Shown: positions 34,482 to 44,020, counted from the stretch's first letter. The stretch: 64,000 nt of DNA from CAKXIK01 sp050947015 (GCA_050947015.1 JBMNVT010000001.1:1-64000); one strand, 5' to 3'. Notes: generated by a model not told the origin, from the letters alone. Program-made: numbers and translations.

Positions 34482-35750
34482 ATGAGCAACAGTGAAGCTT
34501 TGAAAGCGCTGGCAATCAATGGCGGCAGCAAGGCTGTTACCGCGCCGCTGCCAGAGCGCCGCCATTTTGGCGCCGAGGAAAAAGCAGCCTGCAACCGGAT
34601 TATCGATGAAGCGATTGCAAATGGAGTTGCACCGGGCTACGGCGGCAGCGAAGAGGAAATCTTCTGCAAGGAATTTGCGAAAATGATGGGCGGCGGTTAT
34701 GCCGATGCCGTTAACAGCGGTACTACCTCCGTTTTTGTTGCCCTGCGTTCTTTGAACATTGAGCCGTTTACTGAGATCATCTGTGGACCGGTTACCGATC
34801 CGGGCGGACTGATGCCAATCGTAATGATGAACTGCATTCCGGTGATCGCAGACAGCGCGCCGGGCAGCTTTAACATGAGCCTGGAAGGTGTCAAGAAAGT
34901 TTACACCGAGAATACCAGCGCAATCGTTGTGCCGCACATCGCCGGCGAACCGGCCGATATTGAGGCGATCTGCGCGTTCGCAAAGGAAAAGGGCCTTAAG
35001 GTCGTCGAAGACTGTGCACAGGCACACGGCGCAACCGTTCATGGCAAGCGCGTGGGTACCTTTGGTGATGCTGCAGGCTATTCCATGATGTTTGGCAAGC
35101 ATACCTGTGTCGGCGGTCAGGGCGGCGTCTGCTTTACGAAGGACGAGGATACTTACTGGAGAATCCGCCAGAATTCCGACCGCGGCAAGCCGTTTGGCCT
35201 GCCGGCAGGCAGCGATAACTGCGTCGGTTCCCTCAACTTCAATATGGATGAAATGCACTGCGCGATCGGCCGTGTGCAGATCCAAAAGACCGATGACATT
35301 GCAAAGAACCGCCGCCGTGTGGTTTACGGCATCATGAATGCGCTCAAGGATGTGCCGGCGCTTACCATGAGCAAGCTGCCCGAAGGCGCAGAGCCGTCCT
35401 TCTGGTTCATGCGTCTCCTGTACAATCAGGATCTGATGACCTGTGACAAGGAAACTTTCTGCAAGGCCGTTGCCGCAGAAGGCATCAACTGCAATGTACG
35501 TTATGCCGCTACCCCCTATACCGCCGAATGGTACACGAAGCGCCGCGTCTTCGGCAACAGCGGCTATCCGTGGGCTGCGCCGGAATACAAGGGCGACCGC
35601 GACAAGATTTATTCGCTGGCCGACCTGCCGAACGCTTCCAAGGCGCTGGACGACACAATTATCATTTATCCGGTGGAATCCTGGACGGATGAAAATATTG
35701 CCCAGTGCGCCAACGCGTTCCGCAAGGTTTACGAAGCATATAAAAAGTAA
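34482..35750 (+). CDS. DegT/DnrJ/EryC1/StrS-family PLP aminotransferase
   Basis: PLP-dependent enzyme of 422 residues. Members usually transfer an amino group to a keto-sugar nucleotide or to a cyclitol. The PLP aspartate is in VVEDCAQAHGA near 178, and the Schiff-base lysine is the K of SMMFGKHTCVGGQGG near 205. ATG 34482 has GAGGAG eight bases upstream. It stands alone, without sugar-nucleotide dehydratase or glycosyltransferase genes, so a surface-sugar role is not supported by context. Its many frequently used codons suggest high expression. Confidence 0.85.
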   Translation: MSNSEALKALAINGGSKAVTAPLPERRHFGAEEKAACNRIIDEAIANGVAPGYGGSEEEIFCKEFAKMMGGGYADAVNSGTTSVFVALRSLNIEPFTEIICGPVTDPGGLMPIVMMNCIPVIADSAPGSFNMSLEGVKKVYTENTSAIVVPHIAGEPADIEAICAFAKEKGLKVVEDCAQAHGATVHGKRVGTFGDAAGYSMMFGKHTCVGGQGGVCFTKDEDTYWRIRQNSDRGKPFGLPAGSDNCVGSLNFNMDEMHCAIGRVQIQKTDDIAKNRRRVVYGIMNALKDVPALTMSKLPEGAEPSFWFMRLLYNQDLMTCDKETFCKAVAAEGINCNVRYAATPYTAEWYTKRRVFGNSGYPWAAPEYKGDRDKIYSLADLPNASKALDDTIIIYPVESWTDENIAQCANAFRKVYEAYKK

Positions 35751-35809
35751 ACGTTTTTCCGCAGAACAATTGTGATTTGTGCGGCGACTGATTTCAGCGC
35801 CTGACAAAC

Positions 35810-35847
35810 AGAGGATGCAGTCGAAAGGTTGCGTCCTCTGCTTTTTT
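35810..35847 (+). terminator. terminator of the DegT gene
   Basis: AGAGGATGCA (35810-35819) pairs with TGCGTCCTCT (35830-35839), then GCTTTTTT. Confidence 0.85.
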
Positions 35848-35911
35848 GTGCCGTAAAACAGGCAAATTCGGAAAAAATGCAGAAGAAAGCCGTAGTTTGG
35901 GTCGTCTACTG

Positions 35912-35940
35912 TTGACGGCAAAAACAGTGTAAGGTAAAAT
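35912..35940 (+). promoter_or_regulatory. promoter of the hybrid kinase gene
   Basis: TTGACG (35912-35917), 17-bp spacer, TAAAAT (35935-35940). It leaves an untranslated leader of about 115 nt to ATG 36061. Confidence 0.65.
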
Positions 35941-36060
35941 ATAACAGGGACTTTGCGTCAGGAAAACAAAAATGTTCAAACAACGGAAGAGTCTCTTATT
36001 CCGTGCAGCGGGTCCGTCCGGTATCCGGAATCAGATGATGCGGAAAGGCTTGTGAGAGAG

Positions 36061-38844
36061 ATGAAAGGCTTAAAGAGGATTTTTGCGCTGTGGACAGTTT
36101 TTATTTGTCTGGCAGCTGGTCTTCCGGTTTCCTCTGCTGCGGAACGCCGTACGGTTCGGGTAGGGTGTGTGGATATTGAAAATTTTCTTATCACTGATGA
36201 CAGCGGAAGCGCTTCCGGCTATGGGGCGGAATATCTTGATAAAATTCAGGATTATACCGGCTGGGAATGCAAATATGTGTGGGGTACATGGGAAGAGTGT
36301 ATGCAATGGTTGCAAGACGGTGAAATTGACCTGCTTTTTCCTGCGGAGCGCACGGAAGAACGGGAAAAGAACTTTATTTTTAGCACTTCGGAATGCTGCA
36401 TCGATTATGCTGCATTATTGACCCGCAGCGACAACACCTCGCTTTATTATGACGATTTTGATTCATTCAACGGAATAACGGTTGGGTTGATAGAAGGAAA
36501 CTACTTAAACGATGTTTTCATGCAGTATTGCAAGGATAATGGATTTTCCTGCCGGTTAAAGTATTTTGCAACCGGGAACCAGCTTTTGCAGGCGCTGCAG
36601 AATGGAACCGTGCAGGCCATTGTCAACGGAAACCTTAATATTGGAAAAGGGCAGAAGGTTCTGGCAAAGTTTGATTATATGCCGGCTTACTTTATGATGC
36701 ATTGGAAGAATGAGGACCTGATGCAAACGTTGAACGAGGCGCTTTACCGAATCAATCTGGAAGATCCCTATTTTACGGCACAGCTGGTGGAAAAATATTA
36801 TGGACAGGCCGCGTCATTGGCAAAAAGCTTTACCCGAGAGGAAATAAGTTTCGCACAGAATTGTGCAACACTTCAAGTGGCTTGCAGTGTTGCCAACGAG
36901 CCGTTTGAAGCGTTTGACGACGACAGTTCCACCGCGCAGGGAATTACCGTCGATTTGTTGAAAGCCATTGCCGCCAAGGCGGGCTTAAAGTTGGAGTTTA
37001 TTCCGACCGCTTCACAGGAGGAAGCTCTCAGCCTTGTCGGCAGCGGCCGCGCAGATCTGGTTGCGGGGGTTTACATTGAGCTGCAGGCGAGGCAAACGGA
37101 AAATCTATGGGTGACAAATGCTTATGATGAAGAGGATTGCGCCATCATCAGCCGTAGCGGTGAGCTGCCGACAAGGGACGATGCGCTGACCGTGTTGGTT
37201 CCCGGCTCGCTGATTGCCATTCAGGATTATTTGCGCTCTGCTTTTCCGAAATGGAATATCCGGATGGGCGGTACAACGGAGAAATGTTTGTCGCAGGTGG
37301 AGAACGGCACGGCGGATCTGATGATTGCTGCCGCGCTGCAAACACAATCGGGCGGACTGCTGAAATTCCGGGATTCGCTTACCGCAGTTTCAACCATTTC
37401 CTGCAGCGTGCCGGTTTCTATCGCTGTTTCCGGTTCACAGCCCGAAATACTGGTTCGCATCCTGAACAAGTCGATTGCGCTGCTGACAGACAAGGAGCGC
37501 AGTCAGGCCGTTTTAAGCAATAACCTCTCCTATGCTCCGCCGTTTTCGTTCACCACATTTATCCGGCAGGAGCCGGTGTGGTTTGCGGTAATTCTGGTGC
37601 TGCTCTGCTCCATGACGACCACGCTGATTCTGCTGTTTTTCTGGATTCACGTGCGTGCCGAACGAACACGGGAACTGCAGGAAAAAAATGGAGAGCTGCG
37701 CCGCGCAAATAATGCAAAAACGGAATTTTTGTCTCGGATAAGCCATGATATGCGAACGCCGATGAACGGAATTCTTGGCCTGTTGGAAATTTCCCGTGAT
37801 GAGGAAATGACACCGCAGGTTCGCAGTTTGTTAAATCAAATGGAAGAATCCGCTCTGTTTTTACTCAGCCTGATTAATGACACGCTGGACATGGACCGTA
37901 TTGAAAGCAAAAAAATGCAGTTGAAAAAAGAACCAATTCAGATGGAGCATTTTTTGAGCAGCGTGGAGGATATGATCAATCCGGTGGCAGAAAAAAAGGG
38001 TGTGGTGTTTCATTTGCAAAAAAGCGGGGACCTGCAGGCGTTTGTGATGATAGATCGTTTGCGCGTACAGCAGATTCTAATGAACATCCTTTCCAATGCA
38101 GTCAAATTTACACCGGAGGGCGGCAGCGTAATTCTGCATGCCGCACAGAAAGAGAATGCCGCGCCATACTGGTGCTTTTTGGTAAAGGATACTGGTATAG
38201 GCATTGACCCAGAGTTTTTGCCCAAAATTTTTCTTCCGTTTGAACAGGAGGAACCAACGCCTTCCGGCGGAGGAACAGGTCTGGGAATGGCGATTGTCAA
38301 AAATCTGGTGGAGATAATGGGCGGAACTGTGGAAGTGAAAAGTTGGCCGGGCGAAGGAACACAGGTTACGGTGGAACTGAAATTTGAGCAGGCGCGCATC
38401 CTTTCCGACGCAGAGCCGGAGGATGAGCGGGTTCCTGAAATGCTGTGGGGCAAGCGCGTTCTGCTCTGTGAAGACAATGTGACGAACGCACAGATTGTGT
38501 CTCACCTGCTGAAGCGGTGCGGCTGTGAAACAGTCTGCGCAGCAAACGGAGTGGAAGGCGTGAACCGTTTTCGGAAATCGGAGGAATACTATTTTGATAC
38601 GGTGCTGATGGATGTCCGGATGCCGTTGATGGACGGGCTGGAGGCTACACGGGAAATTCGCCGGCTTAACCGTGCCGATGCACAGAAGGTGCCGGTAATT
38701 GCAATGACGGCCAACGCCTATGACACGGATGTGCGCAATTGTCTCGACGCTGGCATGAACTGCCACCTCGCAAAGCCGGTGAACAGCAGCCTGCTTTACC
38801 GAACACTGGCGGAGCAAATACAAAAGCGCAGGGGAGACGACTGA
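36061..38844 (+). CDS. BvgS-like hybrid histidine kinase with two periplasmic-binding-type sensor domains
   Basis: A 927-residue membrane sensor. A signal segment (1-26) is followed by two tandem SBP family 3 domains (about 30-245 and 265-500) and a membrane helix at about 515-540. The kinase dimerisation domain has the phospho-His in SRISHDMRTPMNGILG near 565, and the ATPase domain has NILSNAVKFTPEGG and GGGTGLGMAIVKNLV. The C-terminal receiver domain has the phospho-Asp in VLMDVRMPLMDG near 853 and the Lys of HLAKPVN. No HPt domain is present, so phosphotransfer must involve another protein. The start is placed at the signal peptide; a TTG frame extends to 35953. Confidence 0.9.
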   Translation: MKGLKRIFALWTVFICLAAGLPVSSAAERRTVRVGCVDIENFLITDDSGSASGYGAEYLDKIQDYTGWECKYVWGTWEECMQWLQDGEIDLLFPAERTEEREKNFIFSTSECCIDYAALLTRSDNTSLYYDDFDSFNGITVGLIEGNYLNDVFMQYCKDNGFSCRLKYFATGNQLLQALQNGTVQAIVNGNLNIGKGQKVLAKFDYMPAYFMMHWKNEDLMQTLNEALYRINLEDPYFTAQLVEKYYGQAASLAKSFTREEISFAQNCATLQVACSVANEPFEAFDDDSSTAQGITVDLLKAIAAKAGLKLEFIPTASQEEALSLVGSGRADLVAGVYIELQARQTENLWVTNAYDEEDCAIISRSGELPTRDDALTVLVPGSLIAIQDYLRSAFPKWNIRMGGTTEKCLSQVENGTADLMIAAALQTQSGGLLKFRDSLTAVSTISCSVPVSIAVSGSQPEILVRILNKSIALLTDKERSQAVLSNNLSYAPPFSFTTFIRQEPVWFAVILVLLCSMTTTLILLFFWIHVRAERTRELQEKNGELRRANNAKTEFLSRISHDMRTPMNGILGLLEISRDEEMTPQVRSLLNQMEESALFLLSLINDTLDMDRIESKKMQLKKEPIQMEHFLSSVEDMINPVAEKKGVVFHLQKSGDLQAFVMIDRLRVQQILMNILSNAVKFTPEGGSVILHAAQKENAAPYWCFLVKDTGIGIDPEFLPKIFLPFEQEEPTPSGGGTGLGMAIVKNLVEIMGGTVEVKSWPGEGTQVTVELKFEQARILSDAEPEDERVPEMLWGKRVLLCEDNVTNAQIVSHLLKRCGCETVCAANGVEGVNRFRKSEEYYFDTVLMDVRMPLMDGLEATREIRRLNRADAQKVPVIAMTANAYDTDVRNCLDAGMNCHLAKPVNSSLLYRTLAEQIQKRRGDD

Positions 38845-38907
38845 TTTTTGTATCCGTTGGAGCTGCCGGGGGTTACGGAAGAAAACGCGGTATGGGTACT
38901 GAAAACA

Positions 38908-38944
38908 AAAAGGGTTATTCCTCTTTTTAAGGAATAACCCTTTT
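38908..38944. terminator. bidirectional terminator
   Basis: AAAAGGGTTATTCC (38908-38921) pairs perfectly with its complement at 38931-38944. T-runs on both strands serve the kinase gene and the convergent ABC operon. Confidence 0.85.
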
Positions 38945-38971
38945 GTGGCTAAGATCCTTTGCGGCAGACGG

Positions 38972-41038
38972 TCAACGAATATATCCGGACTGCTCCAGAA
39001 ACTTCTGCACCTGTTCTTTGTCTTTGATCGGGAAGAAAGCGGTATATTGAACCCACGTGGAGGAAGTATATTCCATGTAGGTGACGGAGAAGAACGGCTC
39101 CGACGGGTGGGGAATGGCGTTCATTCCCTGCTCTATCAGCGAAAGAAAGAGTTCCCGGTTTTCCGAAAAGTCGCAGTAAGTTGTGCCGGGCTCGTCAGAA
39201 AGATTCCAGAACGAGCATCCCGACAAAGAATAGCCGTCATCGTCACGGTTTGACTCACGTGCTGCCTGCAGTATTTTTTGCTGCATGGGCAAACATTCCT
39301 TCCAATATTGTTCGCAGGTTTTCGGAAGGAGTGCCGGGACGAGAGAAAATGTCGTTTTTGTGTCGATAGTCCCCGCAGCAGCCCGAAGCGTCAGATTATC
39401 GATGCGGCTGTTCCAGTCGATACCGCCGATACCGTTCTCCTGAGTCAGAAAGGCGTACCAGTCGGCAAAATCCAGCGTGGGAACCTCTTCCCGAAGAGTT
39501 TGATAAATGCGACGCAGGCTTTCCGTGCTCAGGGCGGTTTCAGAGCTAAGCGATACGCCGGGGCTTTCGGCAGAAGGAAGGTCGCAATAAATTTGCTGAA
39601 ACGCCCGGTTGGATGCCAATCGTTCAGTCAGCGCTTCCCAATCCGTGCGGTTCATATAAATCAAGCGTTCCCGTTTTAATCCGCCGCAGTCAATCAGAAC
39701 AGGCTGAGAAGCCAAAAATGCTTCGCTGCCATAATTGTTCAACCTGTTGAAATAACCCCAATGATTTTCGCCTGAATCAACCCAGAACTTTGACTGCTGC
39801 TTCAAGGTGCGCGAAACGATTTCGTTGACGGTATCATCCTGCAGCGCAAGTTGTGAGGTCTGCGCCTCGAACCAATCGGTGGTTTTGGAGGGGTCCTTTT
39901 TCAGCAGTATCCGTACCGAGCGGATCTCGTTTGCATCCGGCTGAAATGCAAGCGCTGTCTGATACGCCAGTTGTTTGCCCCCGATCAACAAAACGTTCAG
40001 CACGACCAGGATCAGCAGCGCGGGAGCGGCGCGAAGCAGGTTCTTCAACTTTTTGGTAGTCAGCAATTCATAGAGAAAATAAACGATGAGCGCAATGATA
40101 TAAAGCACCAGAATGGTGTTGGACATGCCGGAATTCAAATAGATCAATTCACAGCAGGGCAGCGTAACGAGCAGCGCAAGACTCAGCCGGTAAATGGCCT
40201 GCAGCACGCGGTTCGGTGCGGATTTTCCGGCGGTTTCGCTTTTGCGAAAATGAAACAGAATACCGCCGGCCGCCAGAAAGATGATGCCGACGCAAAGCGT
40301 GTAAAGCCCGGCATTGGGGTTCAGCAGAGAAAGCCAAGGGTCTGCTCTTCCTCCGCCTAAGATAGCATTGATTGGCCAGTTTACAACATTCAGGGAGCCG
40401 TCCAGCAGCCAGGGCAGAAAGCCTTGGCCGGTGCGGATGACATGCGGAATGGTCAGGGATGCCCCCATCATCATTTCGATCAGCATTCGGGGCAAAACCG
40501 AGAGCAGCAGTACAACGATCAGGTTGGTAAACGTTGTGCCGGTGACCGAGACGGCAATGGAGAATGCGCCGATCAAGAAAACGCACCCGGCAAAACAGTT
40601 AAAGAGAAAATACCAGAAGCTCAGAAAATTGATGCCAGCTTCACCGCAGCAGAGCTGAAGGCCAAGCAGCGAGACGGCGGTACCGCCTGCCAGCACAATG
40701 GCGCACCAGACGGCGACAGCTGGAATAAGGCTCAGAAAAAGGCATTCACGATTCACCGGAGCAGAGCAGTAAAAATCGCTGCCGTTTCGATGATTCAAAA
40801 AGCGGAACAACACCAGCATCATGACCGGCACCATCAGATACATCGCCGCAAGGTGCGGCAGGTCGAGCAGCAGTGCATTGACGGAATACGTGTTCATGTT
40901 GCCGGCTCGATAAAGCCCGTTCAATACGAGCGCCTCCGCAACGGAAAGCAGAATCAGGCAGATGATTCCGATCAGGCGCAGTTGGCGGAATGCCTCGCAA
41001 AAAAGTTTCGGTGAGAACCATGCATTTTTATTTTTCAT
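38972..41038 (-). CDS. ABC transporter membrane protein of the YtrA-type operon
   Basis: A 688-residue integral membrane protein from ATG 41038 (MKNKNAWFSPKLFCEAFRQ), with AAGGAGG eight bases upstream. The first half (about 1-370) has around eight membrane helices and includes FRFLNHRNGSDFYCSAPVNRE, a typical ABC-2-like permease element. The second half (about 375-688) is a soluble, probably extracellular region of unknown family. It overlaps the ATPase gene by 11 bp. The pair likely exports or responds to a membrane-active compound or wall-stress signal; cargo is not known. Confidence 0.8.
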   Translation of the reverse strand: MKNKNAWFSPKLFCEAFRQLRLIGIICLILLSVAEALVLNGLYRAGNMNTYSVNALLLDLPHLAAMYLMVPVMMLVLFRFLNHRNGSDFYCSAPVNRECLFLSLIPAVAVWCAIVLAGGTAVSLLGLQLCCGEAGINFLSFWYFLFNCFAGCVFLIGAFSIAVSVTGTTFTNLIVVLLLSVLPRMLIEMMMGASLTIPHVIRTGQGFLPWLLDGSLNVVNWPINAILGGGRADPWLSLLNPNAGLYTLCVGIIFLAAGGILFHFRKSETAGKSAPNRVLQAIYRLSLALLVTLPCCELIYLNSGMSNTILVLYIIALIVYFLYELLTTKKLKNLLRAAPALLILVVLNVLLIGGKQLAYQTALAFQPDANEIRSVRILLKKDPSKTTDWFEAQTSQLALQDDTVNEIVSRTLKQQSKFWVDSGENHWGYFNRLNNYGSEAFLASQPVLIDCGGLKRERLIYMNRTDWEALTERLASNRAFQQIYCDLPSAESPGVSLSSETALSTESLRRIYQTLREEVPTLDFADWYAFLTQENGIGGIDWNSRIDNLTLRAAAGTIDTKTTFSLVPALLPKTCEQYWKECLPMQQKILQAARESNRDDDGYSLSGCSFWNLSDEPGTTYCDFSENRELFLSLIEQGMNAIPHPSEPFFSVTYMEYTSSTWVQYTAFFPIKDKEQVQKFLEQSGYIR

Positions 41039-41978
41039 GGGAATCCCCTCCTTTGAAAGCAGCGTCTTCGTTTTGCAGCTGTTCAATCACAGATTCAAAT
41101 GAGTATCCGCGTTCGCGAAGCTCAAACGTAAAGACTTCCTCCAGGGAAAGAGGCAGGATATCGAGCAGCAGCGGTTCCAGAGCACGCAGCTTTGCAACGG
41201 CCCCCTCGCGGTCGCCGCGGATAATCATGCTGGCAACGGAGCCGCTTTTGTGAAATTGCAGCACATCAATACCGGCAAATGCACTTTGGTCGTAATCGCG
41301 GTCGAGCGCAGTCTGCACTTTGAACAGGGAGGTTTTCAGATTTTGTATGTCGCTTTCCATCACGAGCCCGCCCTTGTGCAGCAGCGCAAGCTGATCACAG
41401 GTGTCCTCCAGTTCGCGCAGCGAATGGGAGGTGATGATGGCGGTGGCGCCGCGTTCGGCCACGTCCTCGCAGATCAGGCTTTTGACCAGCCCGCGCATCA
41501 CGGGATCAAGGCCGTCGAAGGTTTCGTCGAAGAAGATGTAATCCGGGCGGCACGAAAGCGCCAGAACAACTGCCGCCTGTCTGCGCATGCCTTTGGAAAA
41601 TGAATTGACCGGCGCAGCCGGGTCCAGTTGAAAGGATTTTGTTAAAAAATCGCAGCGTTCTCTACTGAAGCTGCTGAACAGTGAGGCGTAAAGCTTTTTC
41701 ATGCGGTTGATGCTTGAACCGGGCAGAAAATAGAGCTCGTCGGGAATATAAGCGATTCTGTCCTTGATACCCGGATTTTCGTAAACCGGAGAGCCGTCCA
41801 GCTCAACCGTACCGGCGTCGGGTTTATAAACGCCGGTCAACAGGCGCAGCAGCGTGGATTTTCCGGCGCCGTTGCTGCCCACCAGCCCGTAAATGCAGCC
41901 GCTTGGAATTGTGCAGGTGACAGCGTCAAGCGCGACGAATTGCTCAAATTTTTTGGTCAGTGATTGTACCTGAATCAT
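41028..41978 (-). CDS. ABC transporter ATP-binding protein
   Basis: A 316-residue ATPase. Walker A is GSNGAGKSTLLRLL near 36, the signature region is NSFSKGMRRQAAVVLAL near 130, Walker B is DYIFFDETFDGLDP near 153 and the switch His is in TSHSLREL. The C-terminal extension (about 220-316) has no known motif. Its start overlaps the end of the GntR gene by 35 bp and its end overlaps the permease gene, so the three are tightly coupled. Confidence 0.92.
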   Translation of the reverse strand: MIQVQSLTKKFEQFVALDAVTCTIPSGCIYGLVGSNGAGKSTLLRLLTGVYKPDAGTVELDGSPVYENPGIKDRIAYIPDELYFLPGSSINRMKKLYASLFSSFSRERCDFLTKSFQLDPAAPVNSFSKGMRRQAAVVLALSCRPDYIFFDETFDGLDPVMRGLVKSLICEDVAERGATAIITSHSLRELEDTCDQLALLHKGGLVMESDIQNLKTSLFKVQTALDRDYDQSAFAGIDVLQFHKSGSVASMIIRGDREGAVAKLRALEPLLLDILPLSLEEVFTFELRERGYSFESVIEQLQNEDAAFKGGDSHEK

Positions 41979-42405
41979 GTGTCAACCATTCCTTTCCTGT
42001 TTTTGCTTTGTTGTTCGGTTCAGCGGGCGCTTGAACAGGGATTCCACCGTAGACGCTCTGCACACACTGCAGAATTTCATCTTTGCCGACGCCTGAAATT
42101 TTCAGTTTTTGCAAAAGTTCGCCAAGCTCCGGCAGGCGGCTGCGCACGCGTTGCTGCAAAAGCTTCTGTGCCAGCGGAGTTACAAAGCAGCCGCGCCCCG
42201 GTACAGCACAGATCAACCCGCGGGCGTCCAGTTCGGAATATGCTTTCTGAATGGTATTCGGATTGACTGAAAGCTCGATCGAAAGGCTGCGCACCGAAGG
42301 AATCTGGGCGCCGGACGGCAGCACTCCGGAAAGAATCAGCCGTTCGGTTTGCTCAATCAGCTGCAGATAAACAGGTGTGCGCGACAAAGCATCAATCTGA
42401 AACAT
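41944..42405 (-). CDS. GntR-family repressor, YtrA subfamily
   Basis: A 153-residue repressor with an N-terminal winged helix (about 10-75, with SVRSLSIELSVNPNTIQKAYSELDARGL) and a short effector/dimerisation tail. The short length and ABC neighbours are diagnostic of the YtrA subfamily, which responds to cell-envelope stress in Bacillus. GAAAGGAGAAGG precedes the ATG. A matching inverted-repeat operator lies about 25 bp upstream, so it very likely represses its own operon. Confidence 0.92.
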   Translation of the reverse strand: MFQIDALSRTPVYLQLIEQTERLILSGVLPSGAQIPSVRSLSIELSVNPNTIQKAYSELDARGLICAVPGRGCFVTPLAQKLLQQRVRSRLPELGELLQKLKISGVGKDEILQCVQSVYGGIPVQAPAEPNNKAKTGKEWLTHDSGTITDQKI

Positions 42406-42428
42406 GACCTTCTCCTTTCGCTTTAAAT

Positions 42429-42455
42429 AAGTGTATTATGATTAATAGTACACTT
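42429..42455. promoter_or_regulatory. YtrA-type operator
   Basis: AAGTGTA (42429-42435), 13-bp spacer, TACACTT (42449-42455). This equals the AGTGTA-N13-TACACT inverted repeat described for YtrA-subfamily regulators. It lies over the presumed promoter of the GntR-ABC operon. Confidence 0.88.
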
Positions 42456-42619
42456 GATATTATAAATTATAAATTAAAACCTGAGGATGTCAAGTATTTT
42501 TGAAAAATTGCGCAGGCCTTTTTGCATTTGAGTCTTCACCGATTTCCTGCAGGCGTAAAAAGGCAGCACGACCAAACAGACGTCGATTGCAGAAACGAGC
42601 GGCAGCATGCAGCTGTCGT

Positions 42620-42665
42620 TTCTGACTATATCGATATTGATATATCGATATATCAAATGCATATT
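42620..42665. repeat. AT-rich palindromic stretch with repeated TATCGATA
   Basis: TATCGATA occurs at 42629-42636 and 42643-42650 within a run of overlapping ATATCGATAT/TTGATATATC palindromes. It may hold an alternative promoter (TTGATA 42637-42642, CATATT 42660-42665) or a second operator for the dehydrogenase gene. 42456-42619 shows nothing I can name. Confidence 0.4.
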
Positions 42666-42693
42666 TCACATTTCGAAAAGAGCGTGTTAATAT
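42665..42693 (+). promoter_or_regulatory. promoter of the iron-alcohol dehydrogenase gene
   Basis: TTCACA (42665-42670), 17-bp spacer, TAATAT (42688-42693). The -10 box lies inside the Rex-like site. Confidence 0.6.
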
Positions 42694-42701
42694 ATTAACA
42701 A
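42684..42701. promoter_or_regulatory. Rex-type redox operator
   Basis: TGTTAA-TATA-TTAACA (42685-42700), a perfect palindrome that fits the Rex consensus TTGTTAANNNNTTAACAA at all but one outer base. It overlaps the -10 box. Rex releases DNA when NADH is high, which would induce an ethanol-forming dehydrogenase. Confidence 0.82.
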
Positions 42702-42753
42702 AGAAAGCCGCCGGACATTTGGTTCGGGGTTAATAAAAACGGAGGTATGAAGT

Positions 42754-43971
42754 ATGGCAAGATTTACGTTACCGAGAGATCTTTATCACGGCAAAGGTTC
42801 CCTGGAGGCTTTGAAAACTCTTGAGGGTAAAAGAGCGATGGTGTGTGTCGGCGGCGGTTCTATGAAACGCTTCGGATTTCTGGACAAAGCTGTCTCTTAC
42901 CTGAAAGAAGCGGGCATGGAGGTCGAGCTGTTTGAAGGCATCGAGTCCGACCCTTCTGTCGAAACCGTTATGCGCGGCGCCGAAGCCATGCAGAAATTCG
43001 AACCAGACTGGATTGTTGCCATGGGCGGCGGTTCTCCGATCGACGCTGCCAAGGCTATGTGGATTAAGTATGAATATCCGGAAGTAACATTTGAGGACAT
43101 GTGCAAGGTTTTCGGTCTGCCGAAGCTGCGCAAAAAAGCTCACTTCTGTGCAATTTCCTCCACCTCCGGCACCGCTACTGAGGTGACTGCATTCTCCATC
43201 ATCACCGACTATCAGAAGGGTGTCAAATACCCGATCGCTGACTTTGAGATCACCCCGGATGTCGCAATCGTTGACCCGGATCTGGCAGAAACCATGCCGA
43301 AGAAGCTGGTTGCCCATACCGGTATGGACGCCATGACTCATGCGATCGAAGCGTACGTTTCCACCGCTAACTGCGATTACACTGATCCGCTTGCAATTTT
43401 TGCAATTATGACCATTCAGAAGGATCTGGTTCCCTCTTATAACGGCGACATGGCAAAGCGCGACACCATGCATAATGCACAGTGCCTGGCCGGTATGGCG
43501 TTCTCCAACGCTCTGCTCGGTATCGTTCACTCCATGGCTCACAAGACCGGTGCCGCTTTTGCCGATTACGGCGCACACATCATCCACGGCGCTGCGAACG
43601 CCATGTACCTGCCGAAGGTTATCGCGTTCAATGCTAAGGACGAGACCGCAAAGAAGCGCTACGGCGTGATCGCGGACTACATGGGTCTCGGCGGTTCCAA
43701 TGACGACGAGAAGGTTCAGCTCCTCATCGCTTATCTGCGCAAGATGAACGATGATCTGAACATTCCGCACTGCATCAAGAATTACGGTGCTGACAGCTAT
43801 CCGACCGAGAACGGCTTCGTTCCGGAAGAAGTTTTCCTTGAGAGACTGCCCGAAATTGCAAAGCTTGCCATCGGCGATGCCTGCACCGGTTCCAATCCGC
43901 GTCAGCCCAGCCAGGAAGAAATGGAAAAGCTGCTGAAGTGCTGCTATTACGACACTGAAGTTGATTTCTGA
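42754..43971 (+). CDS. iron-containing alcohol dehydrogenase
   Basis: Group III (Fe-dependent) dehydrogenase of 405 residues that probably reduces an aldehyde with NAD(P)H to regenerate NAD+. The coenzyme motif is MGGGSPIDAAKAMW near 88. Metal ligands are in VDPDLAETMPKKLVAHTGMDAMTHAIEAY (Asp, His) and GIVHSMAHKTGA (His) plus a later H. Preceded by GGAGG and a Rex site. Codon choice is strongly biased to a few codons, consistent with high expression. It ends at a terminator. Butanol or propanediol dehydrogenase activity are alternatives. Confidence 0.92.
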   Translation: MARFTLPRDLYHGKGSLEALKTLEGKRAMVCVGGGSMKRFGFLDKAVSYLKEAGMEVELFEGIESDPSVETVMRGAEAMQKFEPDWIVAMGGGSPIDAAKAMWIKYEYPEVTFEDMCKVFGLPKLRKKAHFCAISSTSGTATEVTAFSIITDYQKGVKYPIADFEITPDVAIVDPDLAETMPKKLVAHTGMDAMTHAIEAYVSTANCDYTDPLAIFAIMTIQKDLVPSYNGDMAKRDTMHNAQCLAGMAFSNALLGIVHSMAHKTGAAFADYGAHIIHGAANAMYLPKVIAFNAKDETAKKRYGVIADYMGLGGSNDDEKVQLLIAYLRKMNDDLNIPHCIKNYGADSYPTENGFVPEEVFLERLPEIAKLAIGDACTGSNPRQPSQEEMEKLLKCCYYDTEVDF

Positions 43972-44020
43972 TCTTTCTGAATCATTTATCTGCTTACTCC
44001 TTAATCTTTCATACTTCGCT

